Source: UBA7430 sp002478765 (GTDB lineage: Bacteria > Bacteroidota > Bacteroidia > Flavobacteriales > UBA7430). Taken from it: DNA of 64,000 nt. Under the pieces are notes generated by a model. It saw only the letters and a list, made by a program, of their open reading frames with translations, did no database searches and was not told the DNA's origin. Shown here piece by piece: positions 8,584 through 17,610 of the stretch. The stretch covers positions 563,236 to 627,235 of the forward strand of contig CALSTU010000002.1 of the NCBI GenBank assembly GCA_943789355.1. Direction: 5' to 3'. The position numbers and the translations under genes are program-made. Each line of letters begins with the position of its first letter. Positions within the stretch are counted from its first letter, which is position 1.

Positions 8584-10422
8584 TTATAGTTTTGCCAAAT
8601 CAGGGTGGTTTTTGAAAATCTCATCAACACGTCTTTCCACCTGATCATCCAAGACCAATGGCGGGGCATGATGAGGCTTGATACGCGTATCAATCATTAA
8701 ACTTCCCTTACAAGCCCAGTGTTTTTTATGTGTATATGAATCTATTCCGTAAATATCATGGGATGGATTGGCTCTGGTAAAAGTAGTCCACAAGAAATTA
8801 TTGTAGGTTTCTGAAACAAAATCAGCATCGTCGCACATCAACAACAGGGGCAATGAGTCCATTTGATCCCCGAGTACAAGTTTAAGGTCATTCGACCATT
8901 CACTCATCTGTCTTTCGGCACTGTCATAGGAGTCAAATGCAGAACAGGAAACAGCTAAAATCCCTGGCGCAACTAATTTGAAATTTGTAATCCCATCAGG
9001 AAATTGACTTTTAGCTTCGAATTCACTCAGTAAATCTCTTCGTTTGTCACCTGCGGCGGCTACAACAACTTTAGATCCGGTATTTAATCCCTCTCCAGAA
9101 TAATCGAGAGTATCCATACTTGTTTTGGTGTAGAAATGTAAATCTCTTTCCCAGTCCACACGTTCAAGAATATGGTGTAAAAAGGAACTTTCCTCGTGTA
9201 TGTTTAACTCTTTATTGTCTTCTTCAGCAGCAATAAACAAAAATTTAGCTAAAGACATCTGACCAAAACCAAGAATATGATTGGCTTGCGTCAAAATTTC
9301 AGCCGGTTCTCGATGTTTTATGTAAGGAGTATAACGCTCGGAACCGATAGCAAAAAGTAAAGGGTGAACACCAGATGCATCCACAGCATGTACTGCTTTG
9401 ACACCAGGCAACTCCAACTTTACGGTATCTCCTGCCAATTCGTGAATCATTGCTCCAAAACTCGTATCCTCTTGGGGAGGTCTACCAACGACTGTAAAAG
9501 GCCAAATCGCTTCTTTTTTATGATATACCTTGTGCACTTTCATGAGAGGGAAATCATGCGTCAAGCTGTAATAACCTAAGTGATCTCCGAAAGGACCTTC
9601 GGGCTTTACATCGTGAGGCATTACTTCACCAGTAATGACAAAGTCTGCATCAGCGCACACTGTGTATCCATCCTCAATGAAGTATCGCATTCTCTTGCCT
9701 CCCAGCATACCAGCAAAAGCGAATTCTGGAAGCCCCTCAGGAAGTGGCATGACGGCAGAAAAACTTAACGATGGAGGACCACCTACAAAAATACTTACCT
9801 TAAGGGGTAGTCCTTTTGCATTTGCCTTGGATTGATGAACACCAATGCCTCTGTGTATTTGGTAATGCAAACCGATTTCTTCATTTTGTATAAAATCATT
9901 TCCTCCCAACTGAATTCGGTACATACCCATATTAGACTTCATCCATCCGGGCTGATCTGAGTCTTCGGTGTAAACAATCGGTAGGGTCACGTATGGACCA
10001 CCATCATTTTTCCAACAAGTTATCTGAGGTAATTTATCAATGGTCGTTTCGATGAGACCGGAACTTCTCTTTGCTATTTTTCTTGGTAGAGCGTTGAACA
10101 GATGTTTTGGCGTAGAGAAATATTTTACTGGATTTTTAAGAGCCAGAATAGGATCTTTTTTCAACAGTGCGATGCGTTGTACCATCTCCATAGTATCTCT
10201 AAACAAAAACTTAGATCGGTTTAAATCTCCAAATAGATTGGACAGTCCACGAAACTCACAACCCTTTATTTTTTCAAACAGAATGGCAGGCGCTCCTTTC
10301 TCATATGCTCTAAGTTGAATAGATGACATCTCCAAGTAAGGGTCTACCTCTTCTTTGATACGAATAAGTTGTCCGTTTTTATCTAGATCTCGAATGCATG
10401 CTTCTAAACTCTTGTAGCCCAT
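8584..10422 (-). CDS. ubiD: UbiD family (prenylated-FMN) decarboxylase
   Basis: 612 residues, longer than E. coli UbiD (about 497) and typical of the Bacteroidetes form. Conserved blocks include the N-terminal QLIRIKEEVDPYLEM, RIQLGGNDF and the EGPFGDHLGYY segment with the Glu used in prFMN catalysis. UbiD enzymes decarboxylate aromatic or alpha-beta unsaturated acids with prenylated FMN. In organisms that make menaquinone the likely job is a late quinone-ring decarboxylation, but that is inference. No ubiX is in the window. A near-match CATCTTTG box lies 14 bp upstream. Confidence 0.88.
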   Translation of the reverse strand: MGYKSLEACIRDLDKNGQLIRIKEEVDPYLEMSSIQLRAYEKGAPAILFEKIKGCEFRGLSNLFGDLNRSKFLFRDTMEMVQRIALLKKDPILALKNPVKYFSTPKHLFNALPRKIAKRSSGLIETTIDKLPQITCWKNDGGPYVTLPIVYTEDSDQPGWMKSNMGMYRIQLGGNDFIQNEEIGLHYQIHRGIGVHQSKANAKGLPLKVSIFVGGPPSLSFSAVMPLPEGLPEFAFAGMLGGKRMRYFIEDGYTVCADADFVITGEVMPHDVKPEGPFGDHLGYYSLTHDFPLMKVHKVYHKKEAIWPFTVVGRPPQEDTSFGAMIHELAGDTVKLELPGVKAVHAVDASGVHPLLFAIGSERYTPYIKHREPAEILTQANHILGFGQMSLAKFLFIAAEEDNKELNIHEESSFLHHILERVDWERDLHFYTKTSMDTLDYSGEGLNTGSKVVVAAAGDKRRDLLSEFEAKSQFPDGITNFKLVAPGILAVSCSAFDSYDSAERQMSEWSNDLKLVLGDQMDSLPLLLMCDDADFVSETYNNFLWTTFTRANPSHDIYGIDSYTHKKHWACKGSLMIDTRIKPHHAPPLVLDDQVERRVDEIFKNHPDLAKL

Positions 10423-10640
10423 AGTAAAGTAATTATCAAAGATGAGTACTGGTCAAAACAGACTAAAAGGGTTTGAAGTTTTAGTACTGTAAAGACATTA
10501 ATTCAAACAACTATAATTGAACCAAGAGTTTTCAAACCATCGATTCAAAAAACTGGTATGCTTATCTAAATTCACTTCAAAAACAGAATGTTCGGACGAT
10601 TCATAAATTTCTGAGCGATGACACTCATGAAATAATGTGA

Positions 10641-11765
10641 CTACTGAAACATTTCCTTAACTCTATCGAAGAATGATTTATTATTTTTATCTGGATCTGG
10701 ATGAAAGTTACTTTCTTCTCGCTGAGCCTCAAAGAACATTCGTTGCTCTTTATTGAGTTCTTGTGGGGTCCACACATTCACATGTATCAACAAGTCTCCA
10801 GTTCCATAGCTCTCTACGCTTGGGAGCCCTTTCCCTCTCAAGCGTAAAAGCTTGCCTGATTGAATTCCAGGTTCTAATTTAATTTTAACCTTAGAAGACA
10901 ATGTTTCTATCTCAGGATTAGCTCCAAGTGCAGCATCAGGATAACTGATGAATAAATCATGGTGCAAGTTCTTCCCGTCTCTTTTGAGAGATTCGTGAGG
11001 AATTTCTTCAATGAGTACTATGAGGTCTCCAGCAATTCCGTCTACTGGGGCGTAATTCCCTTTACCTGAAACAGATAATTGCATGCCATCCTCTACACCT
11101 GCGGGAATTTTAATACTAACTGTATCTTCTTTATGAATCATTCCATTGGCATCAGAGCCAGGAGGTCTGCTATCAATAATCTTTCCAACTCCATTACATA
11201 CAGGGCATGTTGAAGAGGTTTGCATTCTGCCCAGAGGGGTGTTTACTATCTGGACGGTTTGACCGGAGCCATTACAGTGCGTACAGGTTTTGTGTGTAAT
11301 GCCATCGGCAATAACCAATCTTTTTACTTTGATTTTTTTCTCAACACCATTAGCGATTTCATCTAAAGTAAGCTTTACACGAACCCGTAGGTTTGAACCT
11401 CTAGATCTTCTGCGCCCTCCTCGAGAACCGCTAAAACCACCACCGCCAAAAGCCGATCCGAAAATATCTCCAAACTGACTGAAGATATCATCCATATTCA
11501 TGCCTCCGCCACCGAATCCGCCACCACCGAATCCGCCACCTTCAAGTCCAGCATGACCGTATTGATCGTATCGAGCTCTTTTATCCGGATTGTTTAAAAC
11601 CTCGTAGGCTTCAGCAGCTTCTTTGAATTTACCCTCAGCACCTTTGTCATCCGGATTCTTATCAGGATGGTATTTGATTGCGAGTTTTCGGTATGCTTTT
11701 TTAAGTTCTTTTTCGGTAGAACCTTTAGCAACACCAAGTATTTCGTAATAATCTCTTTTAGCCAT
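10641..11765 (-). CDS. dnaJ: Chaperone DnaJ with a half-size zinc domain
   Basis: 374 residues. J domain 1-68 with HPD at 33-35, Gly/Phe-rich linker 75-115, substrate domains to about 340. The zinc domain has only two CxxCxGxG repeats, CTHCNGSG (161-168) and CPVCNGVG (187-194). They match repeats 2 and 3 of canonical DnaJ; repeats 1 and 4 are replaced by cysteine-free sequence. Zinc site I is therefore missing and site II kept. DnaJ delivers unfolded clients to DnaK. It follows grpE by 7 bp in one operon. Confidence 0.96.
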   Translation of the reverse strand: MAKRDYYEILGVAKGSTEKELKKAYRKLAIKYHPDKNPDDKGAEGKFKEAAEAYEVLNNPDKRARYDQYGHAGLEGGGFGGGGFGGGGMNMDDIFSQFGDIFGSAFGGGGFSGSRGGRRRSRGSNLRVRVKLTLDEIANGVEKKIKVKRLVIADGITHKTCTHCNGSGQTVQIVNTPLGRMQTSSTCPVCNGVGKIIDSRPPGSDANGMIHKEDTVSIKIPAGVEDGMQLSVSGKGNYAPVDGIAGDLIVLIEEIPHESLKRDGKNLHHDLFISYPDAALGANPEIETLSSKVKIKLEPGIQSGKLLRLRGKGLPSVESYGTGDLLIHVNVWTPQELNKEQRMFFEAQREESNFHPDPDKNNKSFFDRVKEMFQ

Positions 11766-11772
11766 TTTATTG

Positions 11773-12333
11773 TTATTGACCTACGACAACTTTCGCGTAG
11801 CGGATTACTTTATCGTTTAACAAATATCCATTCTCAGTCTGGTCAATCACTTTCCCCTTCATTTCATCTGATGGAGCAGGTATTTGTGTGATTGCTTCAT
11901 GAAAATCAGTATCAAAATCTGCTCCAATAGAAGACTCCATAACTCGCAAACCCTTTTGCTCAAGAATTCCTTTGAGTTTTGAGTGGATTAAATCAATACC
12001 TTTAGTCAATCCTTCAATAATTTGATCTTCTTCTCGATGCTTTGCAGCTCTATCAAAATCATCCAAAATAGGAAGCATAGCCTCAAAAAACTCTAACCCT
12101 GCATTTCTGAATAGATCTATTCGCTCTTTGGCTGTTCTTTTTTTAAAGTTCTCAAACTCCGCAAACATCCTAAGATGTTTGTTCTTTAATTCAGCGACTT
12201 CATTTTCTAATTGCTCTTCCCTGCTGAGTTCTATGACAGCCTCTTTTTCAGTCATCTGATCCTCTAGATTCTCTTGAGATTGATTCAGCTCTTCTATTGA
12301 TTCTTCTTCTTTTTTAAGCTTTTTCTTTGGCAT
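11773..12333 (-). CDS. grpE: GrpE, DnaK nucleotide exchange factor
   Basis: 186 residues. A long charged, coiled-coil N terminus (1-90) leads into the beta domain with FENFKKRTAKER, the LPILDDFDRA helix and the C-terminal VIRYAKVVVGQ. It opens DnaK to release ADP in the folding cycle. First gene of a grpE-dnaJ operon; dnaK is not in the window. Confidence 0.95.
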   Translation of the reverse strand: MPKKKLKKEEESIEELNQSQENLEDQMTEKEAVIELSREEQLENEVAELKNKHLRMFAEFENFKKRTAKERIDLFRNAGLEFFEAMLPILDDFDRAAKHREEDQIIEGLTKGIDLIHSKLKGILEQKGLRVMESSIGADFDTDFHEAITQIPAPSDEMKGKVIDQTENGYLLNDKVIRYAKVVVGQ

Positions 12334-12381
12334 TTTTATCGTATTAGAATGTAAACGGTAATAAGCAAATTGTTTGCCACA

Positions 12382-12412
12382 GACAATGTCGTGACATTAT
12401 GTCGCAAAAATA
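12382..12412 (-). promoter_or_regulatory. grpE promoter with two tandem GACA-n-TGTC palindromes
   Basis: The -7 box TATTTTTG is the complement of 12405-12412. Just downstream, across the expected start site, lie GACATTATGTC (12393-12403) and GACAATGTC (12382-12390), palindromes with centres 12 bp apart. That position suits a repressor operator controlling the chaperone operon. The box is well supported; the operator reading is inference. Confidence 0.45.
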
Positions 12413-12527
12413 ATGAAATTAAGGTAGAATTGACGTGTTTTTACGTAGTGAAAATAGTGGGTGACAAAGCTGGTGTCTGGGTACGTTTTATCAGGTTGAA
12501 AAAAATGAGTGCAGGAAGATTCTGCTT

Positions 12528-13112
12528 TTACTCAAGTTCGTAGGTTAATTTTTTGATGGTAGCATACAACGCGGGACCTTTGAGCCCTTTAGCGATGATG
12601 ACACCTTTTTCATCAATCAAAAAATTACTGGGCAAACTGTTGACCTCATACATCTTACTAATCTCTGACTCCCAACCCTTTAACTCACTACCATGATTAC
12701 CCCAAATCAAACCATCTTCTTCTACCGCAGACAACCAATCTTTTCTTGCATTCTCTTGCTTAGGATTCCCCTGTCTGTCTGTCAATCCATCTAATGAAAT
12801 ACTGACTACTTCAAAGCCTTCTGCGCTATCAAATCTTGCTTGGTGAAATTTATTATAAATGGAAACAATATTTGGATTATCTCTTCGACAAGGGCCACAC
12901 CATGAGGCCCAAAAATCAAGTAAAACAACTTTACCTTGAAAGTCAGATAATTTAAAACGAGATCCGCTCGGCCTCTCAATAGAAAAATCAGGAGCTATAT
13001 CTCCAACATTTAAGGACTCACTGATTCCTTCTGAAATAAGGATATCATTGGATTCAAAGCTAAAAAACAAACCACTGAGAACAGCAAAAAGTAAAATGAA
13101 TGTACGCTTCAT
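12528..13112 (-). CDS. TlpA/ResA-like thioredoxin family protein
   Basis: 194 residues. An N-terminal hydrophobic signal (about 1-20) is followed by a complete thioredoxin-like domain with WASWCGPC (Cys72, Cys75) and SLPSNFLID around the cis-Pro. It should act in the periplasm as a thiol-disulfide oxidoreductase. Its catalytic domain is closely related to that of the lipoprotein at 128-1243, including the SLDG, NARKDW, AVEED and LKGWESE segments, but it lacks the DUF4369-type N-terminal domain. It lies 23 bp downstream of murA on the same strand. Confidence 0.85.
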   Translation of the reverse strand: MKRTFILLFAVLSGLFFSFESNDILISEGISESLNVGDIAPDFSIERPSGSRFKLSDFQGKVVLLDFWASWCGPCRRDNPNIVSIYNKFHQARFDSAEGFEVVSISLDGLTDRQGNPKQENARKDWLSAVEEDGLIWGNHGSELKGWESEISKMYEVNSLPSNFLIDEKGVIIAKGLKGPALYATIKKLTYELE

Positions 13113-13135
13113 TAAAATAGTCTAAAGTCTTTTGA

Positions 13136-14443
13136 TTAATTCAATCGTGTGATATCAGCACCTATGGCTTTAAGTCGGTTTTCAATATCTTCATAACCAC
13201 GATCAATTTGTTCAATGTTATGGATGATACTTTCACCGTCGGCTGAAAGAGCCGCGATTAGAAGAGAAACACCCGCGCGAATATCTGGCGAAGTCATTAC
13301 CGTTGGTTTCAACATACTCTTTCTATCTAAACCTATCACAGTTGCTCTATGCGGGTCACAAAGGATAATTTGAGCACCCATATCAATAAGCTTGTCGGTA
13401 AAGAACAATCGACTCTCAAACATTTTTTGATGAATCAAAACGGAGCCTCTAGCCTGTGTTGCTACCACCAGAACAATACTCAATAAATCTGGTGTAAAAC
13501 CTGGCCATGGAGCATCTGAAATATTCATGATGGAACCGTCAATAAAGCTCTCAATTTCGTAATGTTCTTGAGAAGGAACATAGATATCATCTCCTTTTCG
13601 CTGAAGCTTTATACCGAGTTTCTTGAAGGTCCCTGGTATAACTCCCAACTCATCATAAGCCACATCTTTAATGGTTAAATCAGATTTGGTCATGGCCGCC
13701 AATCCAATCCAAGAACCAATTTCTATCATGTCAGGCAGAATTCGATGTTCACAACCACCAAGAGACTCTACTCCCTGTATAATAAGCAGGTTAGAGCCGA
13801 TACCTGAAATCTTACCACCCATACGATTGATCATCTTACAAAGCTGCTGAAGATAGGGCTCACAAGCTGCATTGTATATCTTAGTTTCGCCCTTAGCAAG
13901 ACATGAAGCCATTATAATATTGGCCGTTCCTGTAACGGAAGCCTCTTCCAAAAGCATGTAAGTTCCTTTGAGTTCATCAGCATGAATTTGAAAGAATCCG
14001 TTTTTGTCATCATAGGTAAATTGAGCTCCTAATTTTTGAAACCCTATAAAGTGGGTATCCAATCTTCTTCGACCAATTTTATCCCCACCGGGCCTCGGTA
14101 TGGCTGCCCTTCCGAAGCGAGCTAACAAGGGACCTACAATCATAATAGACCCTCTCAAACGGCCACCCTTTGCTTTAAAACCTTCACTAGACAGGTGGTC
14201 TAAATCAATTTCATCAGCTTGGAAGCTGTATGCCCCCTTGCCCAATTTCTCAATTTTAACACCTAAATCTCGAAGGATTTCAATGAGCTTATTCACATCA
14301 ACAATATCTGGGATGTTGTTGATAATCACTTTTTCTGGTGTTAACAATACAGCACTCAAAATCTGGAGTGCTTCATTTTTCGCACCTTGTGGAGTAATTT
14401 CCCCACTAAGTTTTTTCCCACCCTTAATCTTAAATGAAGCCAT
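13136..14443 (-). CDS. murA: UDP-N-acetylglucosamine 1-carboxyvinyltransferase with Asp in place of the catalytic Cys
   Basis: 435 residues. Both halves of the EPSP-synthase-like fold are present, with the N-terminal GAKNEA (Lys22) and PGGDKIGRRRLDTHF at 118-132. In E. coli MurA the loop reads PGGC and the Cys (115) adds to PEP and is alkylated by fosfomycin; here it is Asp121 (codon GAT, 14083-14081). Asp variants are active and insensitive to fosfomycin in other lineages. MurA makes the first committed precursor of peptidoglycan. It follows the DUF4290 gene by 6 bp. Confidence 0.96.
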   Translation of the reverse strand: MASFKIKGGKKLSGEITPQGAKNEALQILSAVLLTPEKVIINNIPDIVDVNKLIEILRDLGVKIEKLGKGAYSFQADEIDLDHLSSEGFKAKGGRLRGSIMIVGPLLARFGRAAIPRPGGDKIGRRRLDTHFIGFQKLGAQFTYDDKNGFFQIHADELKGTYMLLEEASVTGTANIIMASCLAKGETKIYNAACEPYLQQLCKMINRMGGKISGIGSNLLIIQGVESLGGCEHRILPDMIEIGSWIGLAAMTKSDLTIKDVAYDELGVIPGTFKKLGIKLQRKGDDIYVPSQEHYEIESFIDGSIMNISDAPWPGFTPDLLSIVLVVATQARGSVLIHQKMFESRLFFTDKLIDMGAQIILCDPHRATVIGLDRKSMLKPTVMTSPDIRAGVSLLIAALSADGESIIHNIEQIDRGYEDIENRLKAIGADITRLN

Positions 14444-14449
14444 TTTAAC

Positions 14450-15055
14450 TTATTTTCTTTTTCCGTGATTCCTTCCTCGATTGCTTTTCTTGTGAGCTCT
14501 CTGAACCTTGACTTCTGAGAAGGAAGAAAGCTTGAGACTATCATTCAACTTCAATTGATCCTCAGACATCTGACTCAAGTGTTTCATAATCACTTCATCT
14601 TCAACCGTAGATTTATTCCATGTCAGATAACATTTCTTCATATGATTGGCGATTGTGAAAACCAAAAGATCTTTGTACTCTCCAGCTTCTAAATCAACAG
14701 TTCGCTTGATGATTAGTGGTAATATTTTCCCGTAGTGTCGAAGTTTGATATCATTGTCTGAGTACTTCAGAGGCTGAGGCTTTTCCTCAAAAGTTTCTTT
14801 GGATGGCTTTTCATAAGGAGAATCTACATCCAGATTGAATTCTGACATGATGAAAAGATGGTCCCAAAGCTTGTGTTTAAAATCAGGGACATCTCTTAGA
14901 TGAGGATTGAGATTACCCATGACTTCAATGATAGATTTTGCTTGATGATTTCTCTTTTCTCGATCTTCAATTTCAATAATAGAGTGAACCATTTTCTGCA
15001 CATTCCTTCCGTATTCAGGAATAATTAACTTAGACAAACTGGTATTGTATTCCAT
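14450..15055 (-). CDS. DUF4290 family protein
   Basis: 201 residues, cytoplasmic, mostly helical, with a basic C-terminal tail rich in Lys, Arg, Asn and His (about 180-201). The N-terminal YNTSLSKLIIPEYGRNVQKMV is the start of the family signature, and the family is found in Bacteroidetes beside murA, as here. Function is unknown. The gene lies 8 bp after the helicase gene and 6 bp before murA, so all three are likely one transcript. The basic tail could bind nucleic acid, but that is a guess. Confidence 0.75.
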   Translation of the reverse strand: MEYNTSLSKLIIPEYGRNVQKMVHSIIEIEDREKRNHQAKSIIEVMGNLNPHLRDVPDFKHKLWDHLFIMSEFNLDVDSPYEKPSKETFEEKPQPLKYSDNDIKLRHYGKILPLIIKRTVDLEAGEYKDLLVFTIANHMKKCYLTWNKSTVEDEVIMKHLSQMSEDQLKLNDSLKLSSFSEVKVQRAHKKSNRGRNHGKRK

Positions 15056-15063
15056 TCATTTAA

Positions 15064-17385
15064 TTATTTGAGGATGTTGAGTTTTGCAAATTTCGCAAGG
15101 AGTGTTTTCTCCCCTACATCCGTAAAGTTAACGCTAATTTTTTTATTGGCTCCAGAGCCTTCCAACTGACATATTACACCGACGCCGAAGCGTTCATGCT
15201 CAACCTTCATTCCCGTGGAATATCTTTGCTCCGTATAATTCCTGGTTTGGATATTCGGATTGATTTTTTTCAAATTCTTCGGAATAAACCTGGGAGCACT
15301 TTCTGGCTTTGTAGCCTCTTTTTTCTGTGAAGTATTGTATCGAGAAGGCACCCTGGTTTTGTAATTTGAACTTCCATTATTACTCCTTGGCATTATCGAT
15401 GACGACCTCGATTGAATGAAGCTCAAATCTAAATATTTTTCATTGATTTCTTCAATGAAACGACTGGGCTCGCAGTCAATTAAATTCCCCCATCGGTATC
15501 GTGTTAATGCATAACTCAAGGTAGCTCTCTTTTCTGCTCGAGTCAAAGCCACATAAAACAGCCGTCTCTCTTCTTCCAAATCAATCCTTGCTGTGAGTGA
15601 CATCTGTGAAGGAAATAAATTCTCCTCAAGTCCAACTACGAATACGTATGGAAATTCCAAACCTTTAGACTGGTGAATGGTCATCAGTGAAACATGATCC
15701 CCATCATCCTCATCAGCCTTATCAGAATCGGTTAGTAAAGCAATGTCTTCGAGGTAATAAGATAGACTTGTATTTCTCTCCTCCTCCGGTTTGTTGTTTT
15801 CTTGATTGACAAAATCTTTAATTCCATTCAGAAGTTCTTGAAGGTTTTCAAAACGACTGATTCCTTCAGGAGTTTTATCGACTTGCATTTCTTTTAAGAT
15901 ACCCGATTGTTTCGCAATGTAGGTAGCTACTTCATAGGCATCTTTTTCTGCAACCATCAATTGAAAACTTTTAATCAGTGTTGCGAAATTATCAACCTTG
16001 GTTAAACTTCCAGCATTCAAGCCAACAGAATCATTCTTAACATTACCCACTATTGCCCACAAACTCTTTTGCTGCTCACTAGCCGCAAGAGTCATTCGAT
16101 CTATTGAACTGCTACCAATACCTCTCTTAGGATAGTTGATGATTCTACGCAAAGCCTCCTCATCGCGCAAATTTGAGGCCATACGAAAATAAGCCATCAT
16201 GTCCTTAATTTCCTTTCTTTGATAAAAAGACAAACCTCCATAGATACGATAAGGTATGTTTCTTTTTCGCAAAGCCTCCTCCATAGTCCTAGATTGAGCA
16301 TTTGTTCTGTAAAGGATGGCAAAATCTTGACTCAATACTTGTTCTCGCAATTTGGTCTCTTGTATGTTTGAAGCTACTGTAACAGCTTCTTCGCTATCTG
16401 TGGTTGCTCGATTAACCTTAATTAGCTCCCCAACCTGATTTGAAGTCCAAACTTTTTTATCAAGCTGTTCTTTGTTCTTGCTGATAACACTATTGGCAGC
16501 GTTAACAATATTTTGGGTAGACCTGTAATTCTGTTCTAGTTTAATGATCTTTGCATCGGAATAATCCTTCTTGAAATTCAAAATATTCCGAATGTTTGCT
16601 CCCCGGAAGGAATAGATACTTTGAGCATCATCTCCAACCACACAAATATTTTCATTCAATGCTGCTAAAGCCTTCACAATAAGATATTGAGAATGATTGG
16701 TATCCTGATACTCATCTACAAGCACGTACTGGAACCTGTGTTGATATTTATGTAAAACATCGGGGTGGCGAAATAGCAGTTCATTGGTCTTCAATAATAA
16801 ATCATCAAAATCCATTGCTGCTGATTTAAAACACTCCTTGACGTACTTTTCATAAATCAATCCCATCTGTGGACGATGAGCAGCATCATCTTGAGTTTTT
16901 AATTCGGCATTGTTATTGTATGCCTTAACGGTAATTAAGTTGTTCTTAAACGACGATATTCGAGACTGGACAATATTGACTTTATAAATGTCAGTATCCA
17001 AGTTCATTTCTTTGATAATTCGCCGGAGTAGTGCTTTTGAATCGTCAGAATCATAGATAGTAAAATTAGATGGATAACCTAACTTATCTGCTTCATACCT
17101 CAGTATTTTGGCAAATACCGAGTGGAAGGTCCCCATCCATATATTTTTGGCTTCCAAGCCAACTATCTTCTCGATTCTTTCCTTCATTTCCTTTGCCGCT
17201 TTGTTGGTAAAGGTTAGAGATAAAATATTGAATGGGTCTACGGACTGCTTGAGTAAATGTACAATCCGGTAAGTTAGCACACGCGTCTTACCAGATCCGG
17301 CACCTGCAATAACCATCACAGGGCCCTTGATCTGTTTTACAGCCTTAAGTTGAGACGGGTTTAGATGACTCAAATAATCACTCAT
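15064..17385 (-). CDS. pcrA: UvrD/PcrA-type 3'-5' DNA helicase
   Basis: 773 residues, superfamily 1. Walker A AGAGSGKT is at about 28-35, the Walker B region reads VDEYQDTN, motif III GDDAQSIYSFRGA, motif IV EQNYRST, and the late motifs are MTIHQSKGLEFPYVF and VALTRAEKRATL. The last 100 residues are a basic linker and a small C-terminal domain typical of PcrA. It unwinds DNA in repair and clears recombinase filaments. A promoter box lies 34 bp upstream, and AAGGA 9 bp before the ATG could serve for ribosome binding. Confidence 0.94.
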   Translation of the reverse strand: MSDYLSHLNPSQLKAVKQIKGPVMVIAGAGSGKTRVLTYRIVHLLKQSVDPFNILSLTFTNKAAKEMKERIEKIVGLEAKNIWMGTFHSVFAKILRYEADKLGYPSNFTIYDSDDSKALLRRIIKEMNLDTDIYKVNIVQSRISSFKNNLITVKAYNNNAELKTQDDAAHRPQMGLIYEKYVKECFKSAAMDFDDLLLKTNELLFRHPDVLHKYQHRFQYVLVDEYQDTNHSQYLIVKALAALNENICVVGDDAQSIYSFRGANIRNILNFKKDYSDAKIIKLEQNYRSTQNIVNAANSVISKNKEQLDKKVWTSNQVGELIKVNRATTDSEEAVTVASNIQETKLREQVLSQDFAILYRTNAQSRTMEEALRKRNIPYRIYGGLSFYQRKEIKDMMAYFRMASNLRDEEALRRIINYPKRGIGSSSIDRMTLAASEQQKSLWAIVGNVKNDSVGLNAGSLTKVDNFATLIKSFQLMVAEKDAYEVATYIAKQSGILKEMQVDKTPEGISRFENLQELLNGIKDFVNQENNKPEEERNTSLSYYLEDIALLTDSDKADEDDGDHVSLMTIHQSKGLEFPYVFVVGLEENLFPSQMSLTARIDLEEERRLFYVALTRAEKRATLSYALTRYRWGNLIDCEPSRFIEEINEKYLDLSFIQSRSSSIMPRSNNGSSNYKTRVPSRYNTSQKKEATKPESAPRFIPKNLKKINPNIQTRNYTEQRYSTGMKVEHERFGVGVICQLEGSGANKKISVNFTDVGEKTLLAKFAKLNILK

Positions 17386-17419
17386 AGCAGTTCCTTAAAG
17401 GTGTTTAAAATTATAAGCT

Positions 17420-17427
17420 CAAAGTTA
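17420..17427 (-). promoter_or_regulatory. Promoter -7 box TAACTTTG for the helicase-DUF4290-murA operon
   Basis: TAnnTTTG match on the minus strand 34 bp before the helicase ATG. Confidence 0.5.
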
Positions 17428-17541
17428 GTTTTTTTATGATGCGCAAATGCTGTGTTGATAAAATCTAAATCAACAAAATAGAGTTCATGAATAGACAACC
17501 TATTCATTTAGTATTCATTTCATTAAATGATGATTATAACT

Positions 17542-17549
17542 TATATTTG
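17542..17549 (+). promoter_or_regulatory. Promoter -7 box TATATTTG for the giant secreted protein
   Basis: TAnnTTTG match 61 bp before the ATG at 17611, in a very A+T-rich 225-bp intergenic stretch that holds no gene. Confidence 0.4.
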
Positions 17550-17610
17550 ATAAGCTAAATATTGGCAATTAATAATTATATAATACCCTTTTAATAATAA
17601 AATAACTTAA

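Noticed and set aside
10423..10640. Minus-strand frame of about 52 codons after dnaJ (HECHRSEIYESSEH region)
   Set aside because: It looks protein-like but has no start codon and is closed by a stop upstream; it may be a remnant, but I cannot support a gene.
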